A DNA stretch of 64,000 bases from Ornithinicoccus hortensis (lineage in GTDB: Bacteria > Actinomycetota > Actinomycetes > Actinomycetales > Dermatophilaceae). A program made the translations under genes and the position numbers. The stretch lies in assembly GCF_006716185.1 (NCBI RefSeq), contig NZ_VFOP01000001.1, positions 2,976,001-3,040,000 on the forward strand, given 5' to 3'. Under the pieces are notes generated by a model. It saw nothing but the letters and a program-made list of their open reading frames with translations. It did no database searches and had not been told where the DNA came from. Below are positions 53,977-61,984 of this stretch, one piece after another; within the stretch, counting starts at the first letter, position 1; the number at the start of each line of letters is the position of its first letter.

Positions 53977-55716
53977 GTGACCTCCTCGTCTTCCCCCGTC
54001 GGCACCCTCCATCCCGCCGAGCCGCACGCCGCCGCGTGGTGGCGGCACGCCGTGATCTACCAGATCTACCCCCGTTCCTGGGCCGACGGCAACGGCGACG
54101 GGGTGGGCGACCTGCCCGGGATCACCGCCCGGCTGCCCTACCTGCGGGACCTGGGCGTCGACGCCGTGTGGCTCTCCCCGTTCTACGTCTCCCCGATGGC
54201 CGACGCCGGCTACGACGTGGCGGACTACCTCGACGTGGACCCCCTCTTCGGCACCCTGGCCGACGCGGACGCGCTCATCGGCACCGCCCACGACCTGGGC
54301 ATCCGCGTCATCGTCGACCTGGTGCCGAACCACACCTCGGACGCCCACGCGTGGTTCCAGGAGGCCCTGACGGCCGCCCCGGGCTCCCCGGAACGTGCCC
54401 GCTACGTCTTCCGGGACGGCCGCGGCGCCGACGGCGGGCTGCCGCCGAACAACTGGCAGTCCGTCTTCGGCGGGCCCGCCTGGACCCGGGTCACCGAGGC
54501 CGACGGCTCCCCCGGCCAGTGGTACCTGCACCTGTTCGACAGCACCCAGCCGGACCTCGACTGGGCCAACCCCGTGGTCCGCGACATGTTCCTGGACGTC
54601 CTCCGGTTCTGGCTGGACCGCGGCGTCGACGGCTTCCGGGTCGACGTCGCCCACGGCCTGGTCAAGGCCCACGGCCTGCCGGACTGGACCGAGCGCACCG
54701 GCATGCTGGGCAGCGCCGAGGGGTCACTGAGCGAGGGCGCTGACCAGGCGCCGACCCGGGCCCCGATGTGGGACCAGGACGGGGTGCACGAGATTTACCG
54801 CGGGTGGCGCCGCCTGCTCGATTCCTACAATCCGGGTGACGACCCTGCTGCGGACCGGATCCTGTGTGCCGAGGCCTGGGTAGAGCCGGTGGAGCGCGCC
54901 GTGGCCTACACCCGCCCCGACGAGATGCACCAGGCGTTCAACTTCGGCTTCCTGGAGAGTCCGTGGACCGCTGCGTCGCTGCGCACCGTGATCACCGAGT
55001 CCCTGGAGGCTGCCGACCTCGTCGGCGCCCCCAGCACCTGGGTGCTGTCCAACCACGACGTGGTGCGGCACGCCTCCCGGCTCGGCCTGCCGGTCGGGCA
55101 GCGCCGCCCGAACGGGATCGGCGAGGGCGACCCCCAGCCGAACGCGGTCATCGGGCTGCGCCGGGCGCGCGCGGCCACCACCCTGATGCTCGGCCTGCCC
55201 GGCTCGTCCTACCTCTACCAGGGCGAGGAGCTCGGGCTGCCGGACCACACGGCCCTGCCCGACGAGGTCCGCCAGGACCCGACCTTCGCGCGGTCCGGGC
55301 ACGAGGAGCGCGGCCGGGACGGCTGCCGCGTGCCGGTTCCCTGGGAGGGCGGCCGCACGGCATACGGCTTCGGCGACACCTGGGACACCTGGCTGCCGCA
55401 ACCGGAGATCTACGGCGCCCTCGCCGTGGACCGGCAGGCCGGGGTGGCCGGCTCCACCCTCGAGCTGTACCGGCGGCTGCTCGGACTGCGGCGCACCCTC
55501 GACCTGGGGGTGGGCGGCCTTACCTGGCTCACCGGCTACGGGGAGGACGTCGTCGCGTTCCGCAACACCGACCAGGAAGGGCGGTCGGTCACCGTACTGG
55601 CCAACCTGGGCCCCGACCCGGTCGGACTGCCGGAGGGAGTCGAGGTGCTGGTCAGCAGCGCCCCGATGGTCGACGAGACGGTGCCGACCGACGTCACCGT
55701 CTGGCTGCGCGACTGA
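53977..55716 (+). CDS. Alpha-glucosidase (GH13 family)
   Basis: Cytoplasmic glucosidase acting on maltodextrin-type oligosaccharides. It has 579 residues. The GH13 regions are IYQIYPRSWADGNGDGVGDL, VIVDLVPNHTSDAHAWF, GFRVDVAHG (nucleophile Asp), LCAEAWV (acid Glu) and LSNHDVVRH (transition-state Asp). No signal peptide is seen. The start GTG at 53977 follows a typical actinobacterial pattern (CCCCCGTGACC). The corresponding gene in M. tuberculosis is aglA, next to glbO. Its last 23 bases overlap the end of the convergent MFS gene. Confidence 0.94.
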   Translation: MTSSSSPVGTLHPAEPHAAAWWRHAVIYQIYPRSWADGNGDGVGDLPGITARLPYLRDLGVDAVWLSPFYVSPMADAGYDVADYLDVDPLFGTLADADALIGTAHDLGIRVIVDLVPNHTSDAHAWFQEALTAAPGSPERARYVFRDGRGADGGLPPNNWQSVFGGPAWTRVTEADGSPGQWYLHLFDSTQPDLDWANPVVRDMFLDVLRFWLDRGVDGFRVDVAHGLVKAHGLPDWTERTGMLGSAEGSLSEGADQAPTRAPMWDQDGVHEIYRGWRRLLDSYNPGDDPAADRILCAEAWVEPVERAVAYTRPDEMHQAFNFGFLESPWTAASLRTVITESLEAADLVGAPSTWVLSNHDVVRHASRLGLPVGQRRPNGIGEGDPQPNAVIGLRRARAATTLMLGLPGSSYLYQGEELGLPDHTALPDEVRQDPTFARSGHEERGRDGCRVPVPWEGGRTAYGFGDTWDTWLPQPEIYGALAVDRQAGVAGSTLELYRRLLGLRRTLDLGVGGLTWLTGYGEDVVAFRNTDQEGRSVTVLANLGPDPVGLPEGVEVLVSSAPMVDETVPTDVTVWLRD

Positions 55717-56956
55717 CGCCGCCCTGACGGCTGAAGGCCAACCCGGCCCCGGCGGCGTTGAGTAGGCACCAGGCGAGGACCGTGGCCTGGTCGCCGGCGG
55801 CGTCGGCCAGCACCCCACCGAGCAGGCCTCCCGCGGGCACGATCCCCATGGTGAGGGTGCGTCGGGTAGCCGAGACCCGACCCAACAGCGAGGCCGGCGT
55901 CTGCGCGGCCACCAGGCCCGCCAGGTGGACGTTGTAGGTGACCATCAGCACCCCCCACAGGAAAGCGTGGGTGAGCAGGAGGGGCGTGGCATGGCCCGGC
56001 GCCGCCAGGGCGACCAGGACGAGGGCCGCGGTCGGCGCCAGGAGCGCCAGGGAACACCTCATCAGCGGTCCGGCCCCCAGCCGGGCCCCGAGCGGGACTG
56101 CGACCAGGGATCCGAGGAGCCCGCCCAGTGCACCCGCCGAGACGATGAGCCCGAGGACCTCGGCACCGAGGCCCAAGGTACGCAGCACGACGAGCACCTC
56201 GACCGCGGACCAGATCGCCAGGCCCAGGTTGACGAGCATGGCGGCCAGGGTGAGCCGCAGCAGGACGGCGTCCCGGACCAGGGCCCGCCAGCCCTCCCCC
56301 GCCTCGCTGAACAGCCGACGCAACGCGCCCGCCGGGGTGGCCCCGTCGTCCCCGGTATCGGCACCCCCGGGTCGGGGGCGTCGGCTCATCCCGAGGACGA
56401 CGACCGAGCACACCGTGACGGCGACCGCGACACCGAGCAACGGGCCCGCACCGGCGGCCGCGGCGAGGGCGCCTGCCGCAGCGGGGGCGACCAGCCCCAC
56501 CACGGTCTCGGCGGACTGCATCCGGGCCACGAGCGGGCCGACCCGCTCGGGACCGACCAGCCGCGGGGCGAGGGCGGTCTGGGTCGTCTCGGTGACCACC
56601 GAGCACACGCCGGCCAGGAGCGCCACGGCATACAGGTGGAGCAGGGTGAGCCCCCCGACCCACCAGGCCAGGACCACGGTGGACAGCAGGCCCGCCCGGG
56701 TCAGCCCCGCAGCGAGCAGGGTGCGCACCGTCGGCGAGCGGTCGACCAGGACCCCGACGGGGATCCCCAGCACGAGGAAGGCCACCGTCCCCAGTGCGTT
56801 GAGCAGACCCATCTGGGTGGCGGACGCTCCGAGGACGGTGACGGCGATGATGTCGGTGCCGAGGTCCGCCGCCTGGCGCGACCCGGCATCGAGGGTGTTG
56901 GACAGCAACAGTGGGCGGGCGCGACGCAGCGACCCACCCTCAGGGAAAGAAGGCAC
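55694..56956 (-). CDS. MFS exporter (DHA3 type) with an attenuator-like leader
   Basis: A 420-residue transporter with about twelve hydrophobic segments: LGTVAFLVLGIPVGVLVDR (helix 2 and the loop motif), TETTQTALAPRLVGPERVGPL, QSAETVVGLVAPAAAGALAAA and the second half with VNLGLAIWSAVEVLVVL. The type includes macrolide and multidrug exporters. The start is GTG at 56956 (MPSFPEGG). Upstream on the same strand is a 200-bp leader with a short reading frame and a terminator-like hairpin directly before the gene, so it may be induced by ribosome-targeting drugs. It overlaps the alpha-glucosidase 3' end by 23 bp. Confidence 0.88.
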   Translation of the reverse strand: MPSFPEGGSLRRARPLLLSNTLDAGSRQAADLGTDIIAVTVLGASATQMGLLNALGTVAFLVLGIPVGVLVDRSPTVRTLLAAGLTRAGLLSTVVLAWWVGGLTLLHLYAVALLAGVCSVVTETTQTALAPRLVGPERVGPLVARMQSAETVVGLVAPAAAGALAAAAGAGPLLGVAVAVTVCSVVVLGMSRRPRPGGADTGDDGATPAGALRRLFSEAGEGWRALVRDAVLLRLTLAAMLVNLGLAIWSAVEVLVVLRTLGLGAEVLGLIVSAGALGGLLGSLVAVPLGARLGAGPLMRCSLALLAPTAALVLVALAAPGHATPLLLTHAFLWGVLMVTYNVHLAGLVAAQTPASLLGRVSATRRTLTMGIVPAGGLLGGVLADAAGDQATVLAWCLLNAAGAGLAFSRQGGVSRAARR

Positions 56957-56974
56957 AGGAACTCACCAGGAGGA

Positions 56975-57012
56975 GAAGACAGAAAACTCGACAGCCGCCT
57001 CCGGCGGCCCAT
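56975..57012 (-). terminator. Terminator-like hairpin in the leader of the MFS gene (possible attenuator)
   Basis: On the minus strand, GCCGCC-GGA-GGCGGC (about 57009-56995) is followed by TGTCGAGTTTTCTGTCTTC, which has a short U-run. It lies only some 20 bp before the MFS start codon, so it would stop transcription of the gene unless a competing structure forms. GCCGCC repeats around 57045-57060 could pair with GGCGGC as an anti-terminator. Confidence 0.4.
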
Positions 57013-57079
57013 GGGGGCGCGGGGCGGGACGGGACAACCGCTGGACGGGCGGGCGGCGGCGATGCCGACGCCCCCGGTG

Positions 57080-57115
57080 TCAGCGGGTGTTGAGGCTGCG
57101 AGCTCTGAAGAACAC
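57080..57115 (-). CDS. Possible 11-residue leader peptide upstream of the MFS gene
   Basis: GTG at 57115 opens a frame that ends at TGA (57082-57080): M-F-F-R-A-R-S-L-N-T-R. The Arg-Ala-Arg triplet is of the R/K-X-R/K kind at which macrolides are known to stall ribosomes in erm leaders. Its position before a terminator-like hairpin is the reason to report it. The ribosome-binding site is weak (GAGAGA about 10 bases upstream), so it may be chance. Confidence 0.3.
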   Translation of the reverse strand: MFFRARSLNTR

Positions 57116-57155
57116 GGTGAGGTCTCTCGACTGCGGGAACCGGACGCGGGCGAGC

Positions 57156-58484
57156 CTACCCGGCCGGTGATCCCGCCGACCCACCGCCGTCCTGCGCCGG
57201 CTGCGCGGTAATCCGGATCCGGTCGATCCGCATCCCCTGCACGGCGATCACCTCCATGGTCAGCCCCTCCACCTCGACCACGTCCCCGACCTCGGCCAGC
57301 CGGCCGAGCTGCTCCAGGACCAGCCCCCCGGCGGTGTCGTAGTTGTCGTTGTGCAGCTCGGCACCGGTGAGCTCCTCGAGCTCCTCGATGTTCAGCGAGG
57401 CATCGACGACCAGGCTCTGGCCGTGCCGCAGGGTGGCGTCCTCGGGGTCGGTGCTGGCGTCGTACTCGTCGTAGATCTCCCCGACCACCTCCTCCACCAG
57501 GTCCTCCATCGTCACGATGCCGTCGGTGCCGCCGTGCTCGTCGACCACCAGCACGATCTGTTGCTTCTCCGCACGCATCCGGGCCAGCGCCGGCAGCACG
57601 TGGATGCTGCCGGGCAGCGGCAGGATCGGCCGGGTCACCGTGCGCACCCGGGTGCCGGCCCGGTCCTCCTGCGGCACCGCCATCAGGTCCCGGATGTGCA
57701 CGAAGCCGAGCACGTCGTCGACGTTGCGGCCGGTCACCGGGAAGCGCGAGTGGGTCGAGTCGATCACCTGCAGGTGCGCCTCGGCGACGGTCAGGTCCCC
57801 CTCGAGGAACTCCACGTCTGGGCGGGGACGCATCACCCGGTTCAGTGCCCGGTCGCTGGCCCGGAAGACGTCGGTGAGGATCCGCCGGTGGTAGGGACGC
57901 AGCCCCTGGTGCCCCTCGATCAGGTCGCGCACCTCCTCCGGCGTCATCTCCTCCTCGGTCGCCGCCGGGTCCCCGCCGAGCAGACGGACCACGAAGTTGG
58001 TGGAGACCGACAGCAACCAGATCACCGGCCGGACCACCTGGGCGAACAGGTTCAGCGGGGGGCCGAGCACCTTGGTGAAGGCGATATTGCGCTGCATCGC
58101 CAACCGTTTGGGGACCAGCTCCCCCAGCACCAGGGACAGGTAGGCGATCAGCAGCGTCATCGCGACCAGGGCCAGGGTGTCGGCGAGGCCCTCGGGGATC
58201 CCCCACCCGCGCAGGGTCGGCACCAGGTCGGGGGCGATGGTCGACCCGCCGTATGCCGAGGAGAAGAACCCCGCGACCGTCACCCCGATCTGCACCGCGG
58301 AGAGGAACTGGTTGGGGTTGCGGACCAGCGTGCCGATCCGCTCGCCCCGCTCGCCGCTGGCCTCGATCTGACGGACCTGGCCCTCCCGGAGCGTGACGAT
58401 GGCCATCTCGGTCCCGGCGAAGATCCCGCCGATCAGGACGAACAGCAGGACGAGGAGCAGGTTGACGAGGGTCTCGGAGTCCAC
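57156..58484 (-). CDS. CNNM/CBS-domain membrane protein (hemolysin-related, CorC/HlyC type)
   Basis: A 442-residue membrane protein thought to handle divalent cations such as magnesium. It has a CNNM (DUF21) domain with four hydrophobic segments (residues 5-185), including FAGTEMAIVTL and LGELVPKRLAMQ, then two CBS domains (about 205-330, with IDSTHSRFPVTG and VVDEHGGTDGIVTMEDLVEEVVGEI), and a C-terminal CorC/HlyC-type domain. The start is GTG at 58484. Only 9 bp separate it from the upstream gene, which points to the same transcript. Confidence 0.92.
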   Translation of the reverse strand: MDSETLVNLLLVLLFVLIGGIFAGTEMAIVTLREGQVRQIEASGERGERIGTLVRNPNQFLSAVQIGVTVAGFFSSAYGGSTIAPDLVPTLRGWGIPEGLADTLALVAMTLLIAYLSLVLGELVPKRLAMQRNIAFTKVLGPPLNLFAQVVRPVIWLLSVSTNFVVRLLGGDPAATEEEMTPEEVRDLIEGHQGLRPYHRRILTDVFRASDRALNRVMRPRPDVEFLEGDLTVAEAHLQVIDSTHSRFPVTGRNVDDVLGFVHIRDLMAVPQEDRAGTRVRTVTRPILPLPGSIHVLPALARMRAEKQQIVLVVDEHGGTDGIVTMEDLVEEVVGEIYDEYDASTDPEDATLRHGQSLVVDASLNIEELEELTGAELHNDNYDTAGGLVLEQLGRLAEVGDVVEVEGLTMEVIAVQGMRIDRIRITAQPAQDGGGSAGSPAG

Positions 58485-58493
58485 GGGCAGACG

Positions 58494-59159
58494 CTACCGG
58501 GTCAGGATGTGACCGTGCGCCGTGCTCACCCGGGTCCACGGGCCGCAGCGGAACACGGTGGCGATCTCGCGGGCCCGGCCGAAGCCCAGACCGTAGGCGG
58601 CCAGGCCCACCCCGGCCGACAGGTCGGACCGGGTGGGCAGCGGGGCGGACCACACCCGCTCCCGCAGCGCGTTCACCGCATGGCTCCCGGCGCCGTCGGG
58701 CGTGCCCTCGGCGATGTCGCGGATCCCGTCCTCGGCCACGCCCAGCAGCGAGGCGACCGCCACCTCGCCGTCCGGGACCCAGCCCGAGCGCGGCGGGGTC
58801 AGCGCCGACCACGGCTCGTGCACCGTCGTCGGCGGGACCGGGAGGCGGGTGCCGACGTCACCGGTGCTGGTGCGGCGCGCCAACCGGTCGGTGACCGCGC
58901 CCAGCGGGACCGTGACGTCCAGCGGCGGGTCCACCTCGCCGGCCAGCGGCATCACCCGCAGGCCGAGCACGACGCCCTGCCCCAGCACCCCGCGGCCGGG
59001 CAGGATGCACACCCACGCGGCGAGCACCGACCCGGACGCCTGGAGCCGCACCGAGCCCTCGGACTGCAGGGTCCGCGCGCGCCCCACGTAGGTCCCCAGG
59101 TCGTGCAGGCTCTCCACGTCGGCGAAGTCCAGCACCCCCGGCGGGACGGATCCGGTCAT
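58494..59159 (-). CDS. Conserved actinobacterial protein, Rv2474c-like position
   Basis: A 221-residue soluble protein with no domain I can name: MTGSVPPGVLDFADVESL at the start, a beta-rich middle (AAWVCILPGRGVLGQGVVLGL) and GLGFGRAREIATVF near the end. A protein of similar size (Rv2474c) lies next to a hotdog thioesterase (Rv2475c) in M. tuberculosis, and this gene has the same arrangement: its ATG at 59159 overlaps the thioesterase stop codon. Function unknown. Confidence 0.75.
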   Translation of the reverse strand: MTGSVPPGVLDFADVESLHDLGTYVGRARTLQSEGSVRLQASGSVLAAWVCILPGRGVLGQGVVLGLRVMPLAGEVDPPLDVTVPLGAVTDRLARRTSTGDVGTRLPVPPTTVHEPWSALTPPRSGWVPDGEVAVASLLGVAEDGIRDIAEGTPDGAGSHAVNALRERVWSAPLPTRSDLSAGVGLAAYGLGFGRAREIATVFRCGPWTRVSTAHGHILTR

Positions 59160-59611
59160 GCCCGGCGCTCCCGCCGGTGGCTGCGCAACCGCACCGGGTC
59201 GCGCAGCAGGGCGCGCAGGGCACGGGTCTCGTGCTCCCCCAGCCGGCGCGGCCGCTGCTCGGCCAGGTCGTAGGTGACCAGGGTCGACTCGGCGTGCGCG
59301 TAGACCACGTCCCCGCCCCGCTGGCGCACGACATACGCGATGTCGAAGGAGGCGGCCTTCAGCTCCGAGCACCACATCTCGATCGCGCACGGCTGGTAGC
59401 TGAACGGCATCTGGGCCAGGTAGTCGATCTCGGTCCGCGCGACCAGCACCCCCTCCTCCAGCAGCGAGCGGTCCTGGCCGAACCACTCCTGGAAGGCGTA
59501 GACGCGGGCCTCCTCCAGGTAGCGCAGGTACTGCACGTTGTTCACGTGGCCGTAGGCGTCCATGTCGGACCACCGGATGGGGACCTCGATGACCGTGTTC
59601 GGTTCGGACAT
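59156..59611 (-). CDS. Acyl-CoA thioesterase (4HBT hotdog family)
   Basis: A 151-residue single-hotdog thioesterase. The catalytic motif RWSDMDAYGHVNNVQYLRY has the Asp and the His-Val-Asn-Asn of the 4HBT family; the rest (GQDRSLLEEGVLVARTEIDYL) fits the YbgC/FadM type. The start ATG is at 59611 (MSEPNTVIEV); a longer frame to 59650 adds nothing. It is coupled by an ATGA overlap to the Rv2474c-like gene. It faces a divergent amidohydrolase gene. Confidence 0.9.
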   Translation of the reverse strand: MSEPNTVIEVPIRWSDMDAYGHVNNVQYLRYLEEARVYAFQEWFGQDRSLLEEGVLVARTEIDYLAQMPFSYQPCAIEMWCSELKAASFDIAYVVRQRGGDVVYAHAESTLVTYDLAEQRPRRLGEHETRALRALLRDPVRLRSHRRERRA

Positions 59612-59856
59612 GACGGCAATCCTCTCAGGCGTCCACCTGCCGCGCAGCACCGGGAGCGACCCCGGCCCACCGGCCGACCGTCGTCCGGCGGAAGGGGCTG
59701 TCCGGGCGTCCGGACCGCTGCTACGCTCCCTCGGATCGGGTCGGCGAAGGGCCGGTTCATGGTCCAGTCGGGTGCGGGTGCGGGTGCTGGTGCGGTCGTG
59801 GTCCGGGGGCCCGGGTCTTCGACGGGGAACGGTTCCTGGACGGGACCCCCGACGTC

Positions 59857-61032
59857 GTGGTCGAGGACGGGCTGATCACCGCCGTCGGGCAGGATGCCGC
59901 CACCCGGGTCACCGGGACCGACGGGTCCCCGGCCAGCGGCGTCGAGGTGGTGGATGCGCCGGGGCACACGCTGACGCCGGGCTTCGTGGACGCCCACGTC
60001 CACCTGATGGTGGAGAACCTCGGCGGTCTGGACGTCATGGTCAAGCCGTTCCCGCTGCCGTTCTACGAGTCCGTCGGCTTCATGGAGCGCACCCTCGCCG
60101 TAGGCATCACCACCGTGCGGGACGCCGGGGGCGCCGACCTCGGGCTGAAGACCGCCCAGGCCAACGGACTGATCGCCGGCCCACGGCTACGGATCTCGGT
60201 CAACCTGGTGGGTCAGACCGGAGGGCACGGGGACCACCTGCTGCCGTCCGGCATCGAGATGCCGTTGTTCCCGCACCACTCCGGCTGCCCGTCCGGGGTG
60301 GCCGACGGGCCGGAGGAGGTGCGCAAGACCACCCGGAAGATGTTCCGGGCAGGCGCCGACCAGATCAAGATCTGCACCACCGGCGGCGTCCTCAGTCCCG
60401 CGGACGACCCGCGCCACTCCCAGATGACCCTCGATGAGATCCGCGCCGTGGTGGAGGAGGCGCAGGCCCACGAGTCCTACGTCTTCGCGCACGCACAGGG
60501 GACGTCCGGGATCCGCAACGCCGTCCTGGGCGGGGTCCGCTCCATCGAGCACGGGATCTTCCTGGACGACGCCACGATCCAGCTGCTGCTCGACCACGAC
60601 GTCACCCTGGTGCCGACCCTGGTCGCCCCGGTCTCCGTGCTGCGCACGGCCGAGTCGGGCCGGTCGATGAACGCGGCTGTCGTGGCCAAGGCCCGTGCGG
60701 TCCTGCAGACCCACCGGGCGGCGATCACGCGGGCGGTCGCGGCCGGGGTCCGGATCGCCTTCGGCACCGACACCGGGGTCGGCACCCACGGGACCAACCT
60801 GGAGGAGTTCGCCCTGCTGGCCGAGTGCGGGATGTCCCTGGAGTCCGTGCTGTCCTCCGCCACGTCGGTCAGCGCAGACCTGGTCGCACCGGACCTGCGG
60901 GTGGGCCGGATCGCCGAGGGACACCGGGGCGACCTGGTGCTGCTCGACCGCGAGCTGCGGACCACGGCCGACCTCGACGGCATTGACCGGGCAGTGACCG
61001 CCGTCTTCCAAGACGGGCTCCGCATGCGTTGA
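59857..61032 (+). CDS. Metal-dependent amidohydrolase; N-terminus probably lost to a frameshift
   Basis: An amidohydrolase-superfamily enzyme (imidazolonepropionase/prolidase-like). Visible metal and active-site parts are GFVDAHVHL (His-x-His), KICTTGG (metal-bridging Lys), FAHAQGTSGI, SIEHGIFLDD and IAFGTDTGVG. The open frame begins at a GTG at 59857, but the protein should start earlier: residues RVFDGERFLDGTPDVVVEDG lie in the same frame upstream without any start codon. An ATG at 59759 opens M-V-Q-S-G-A-G in another frame that continues into it if one base is added or lost in the G/C run near 59800-59815. The downstream membrane protein may move its substrate. Confidence 0.82.
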   Translation: MVEDGLITAVGQDAATRVTGTDGSPASGVEVVDAPGHTLTPGFVDAHVHLMVENLGGLDVMVKPFPLPFYESVGFMERTLAVGITTVRDAGGADLGLKTAQANGLIAGPRLRISVNLVGQTGGHGDHLLPSGIEMPLFPHHSGCPSGVADGPEEVRKTTRKMFRAGADQIKICTTGGVLSPADDPRHSQMTLDEIRAVVEEAQAHESYVFAHAQGTSGIRNAVLGGVRSIEHGIFLDDATIQLLLDHDVTLVPTLVAPVSVLRTAESGRSMNAAVVAKARAVLQTHRAAITRAVAAGVRIAFGTDTGVGTHGTNLEEFALLAECGMSLESVLSSATSVSADLVAPDLRVGRIAEGHRGDLVLLDRELRTTADLDGIDRAVTAVFQDGLRMR

Positions 61033-61053
61033 CCCACCCCGAAAGGCCGTGCC

Positions 61054-61956
61054 ATGGACTTCCTTCCCGCTGTCGGGATCGCCTCGCTGATGTTCCTGCT
61101 GCTGGCGATCGGGGACCTGATCTCGACCCGCACGCACGCCCGGGTCCCCGCCATCCTGGTCGCGATCGTGCTCTACCTGGTCCTGGTCTGGACGGGCGTC
61201 GTGGACGGGGAGGTCGTCTCCGGGTCGGTGGTCAACCCGTTCGGGGTGATGGTTATCTCGGTGGCCCTGGTCCACCTCGGCACGATCATCCCGATCTCGG
61301 TGCTGATCGCCCAGTGGCGGGCGGTGCTGATCGCGATCTGCGGCCTGATCGTGGCCGTCGCGCCCGTCTCCCACGAGTCTCCCCACCGCCTGCTCCTCCC
61401 CCAGCGTTACCTGACGCCCTCCCTGCTGCTCGCCATGATCGCGGTGCTGGGCACCCTGGCCTTCTTCCTCGGCGAGTGGACCGGCCTCAACTACGGGATC
61501 TGGTCGCTGCTGATCGGCATCGCCTGCCAGTACTTCGGGGTGCTGCCGGCCAAGGCGCTGGACGAGGCGAACTCCTTCGGCATCGTCACGGCCGGCATCA
61601 TGGTCGTCGTGCTGGCCTCGATGGGCGGGGTCACGGTGAGCCAACTCCTGGACTCGATCGGCCCGGTGCTGATGATCCTGTTCCTGGGCACGGTGGGGCT
61701 CCTCGTGGGAGGCATGCTGGCCGCCCGGCTGATCGGGTGGGACCCCAAGAAGGCGATGCCGGTGTCGCTCACCGCCCTCATCGGCTTCCCCGCGGACTAC
61801 ATCATCTGCGAGGAGATCGCGCACTCCCTCGGCGAGGACACCCAGCAGCGGGACGCCATCATGGACGAGATCCTGGCCCCCATGCTGGTCGGTGGATTCA
61901 CCTCCGTCTCGCTCGCCTCGGTGATGATCGCCTCCACCCTCGTGGGCACCCTGTGA
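61054..61956 (+). CDS. Polytopic membrane protein downstream of the amidohydrolase
   Basis: A 300-residue protein with about seven to nine hydrophobic segments. The first are AVGIASLMFLLLAIGDLIS and VPAILVAIVLYLVLVW; later ones include LLAMIAVLGTLAFFLGEW and VTAGIMVVVLASMGG. No transporter family is named with confidence. The ATG at 61054 lies 21 bp after the amidohydrolase, so the two probably form one transcript, and uptake of the hydrolase substrate is a reasonable guess. The stretch around residues 100-120 (VSHESPHRLLLPQRYL) is unusually polar for the family-like layout, so a local frame error cannot be excluded. Confidence 0.65.
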   Translation: MDFLPAVGIASLMFLLLAIGDLISTRTHARVPAILVAIVLYLVLVWTGVVDGEVVSGSVVNPFGVMVISVALVHLGTIIPISVLIAQWRAVLIAICGLIVAVAPVSHESPHRLLLPQRYLTPSLLLAMIAVLGTLAFFLGEWTGLNYGIWSLLIGIACQYFGVLPAKALDEANSFGIVTAGIMVVVLASMGGVTVSQLLDSIGPVLMILFLGTVGLLVGGMLAARLIGWDPKKAMPVSLTALIGFPADYIICEEIAHSLGEDTQQRDAIMDEILAPMLVGGFTSVSLASVMIASTLVGTL

Positions 61957-61984
61957 CCGCCCCCGGTGCACTACAGTCCTGCGG

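Noticed and set aside
449-58257. GTATGCC as a KOPS-like or strand-biased replication signal
   Set aside because: The two orientations are about equally common in this window (about 20 versus 19), so there is no strand bias here. Only a genome-wide plot could revive this.
61054-61956. A frameshift inside the membrane protein after the amidohydrolase
   Set aside because: One polar stretch near residue 105 looked odd, but the frame stays open with hydrophobic segments on both sides, so there is not enough evidence to call it broken.
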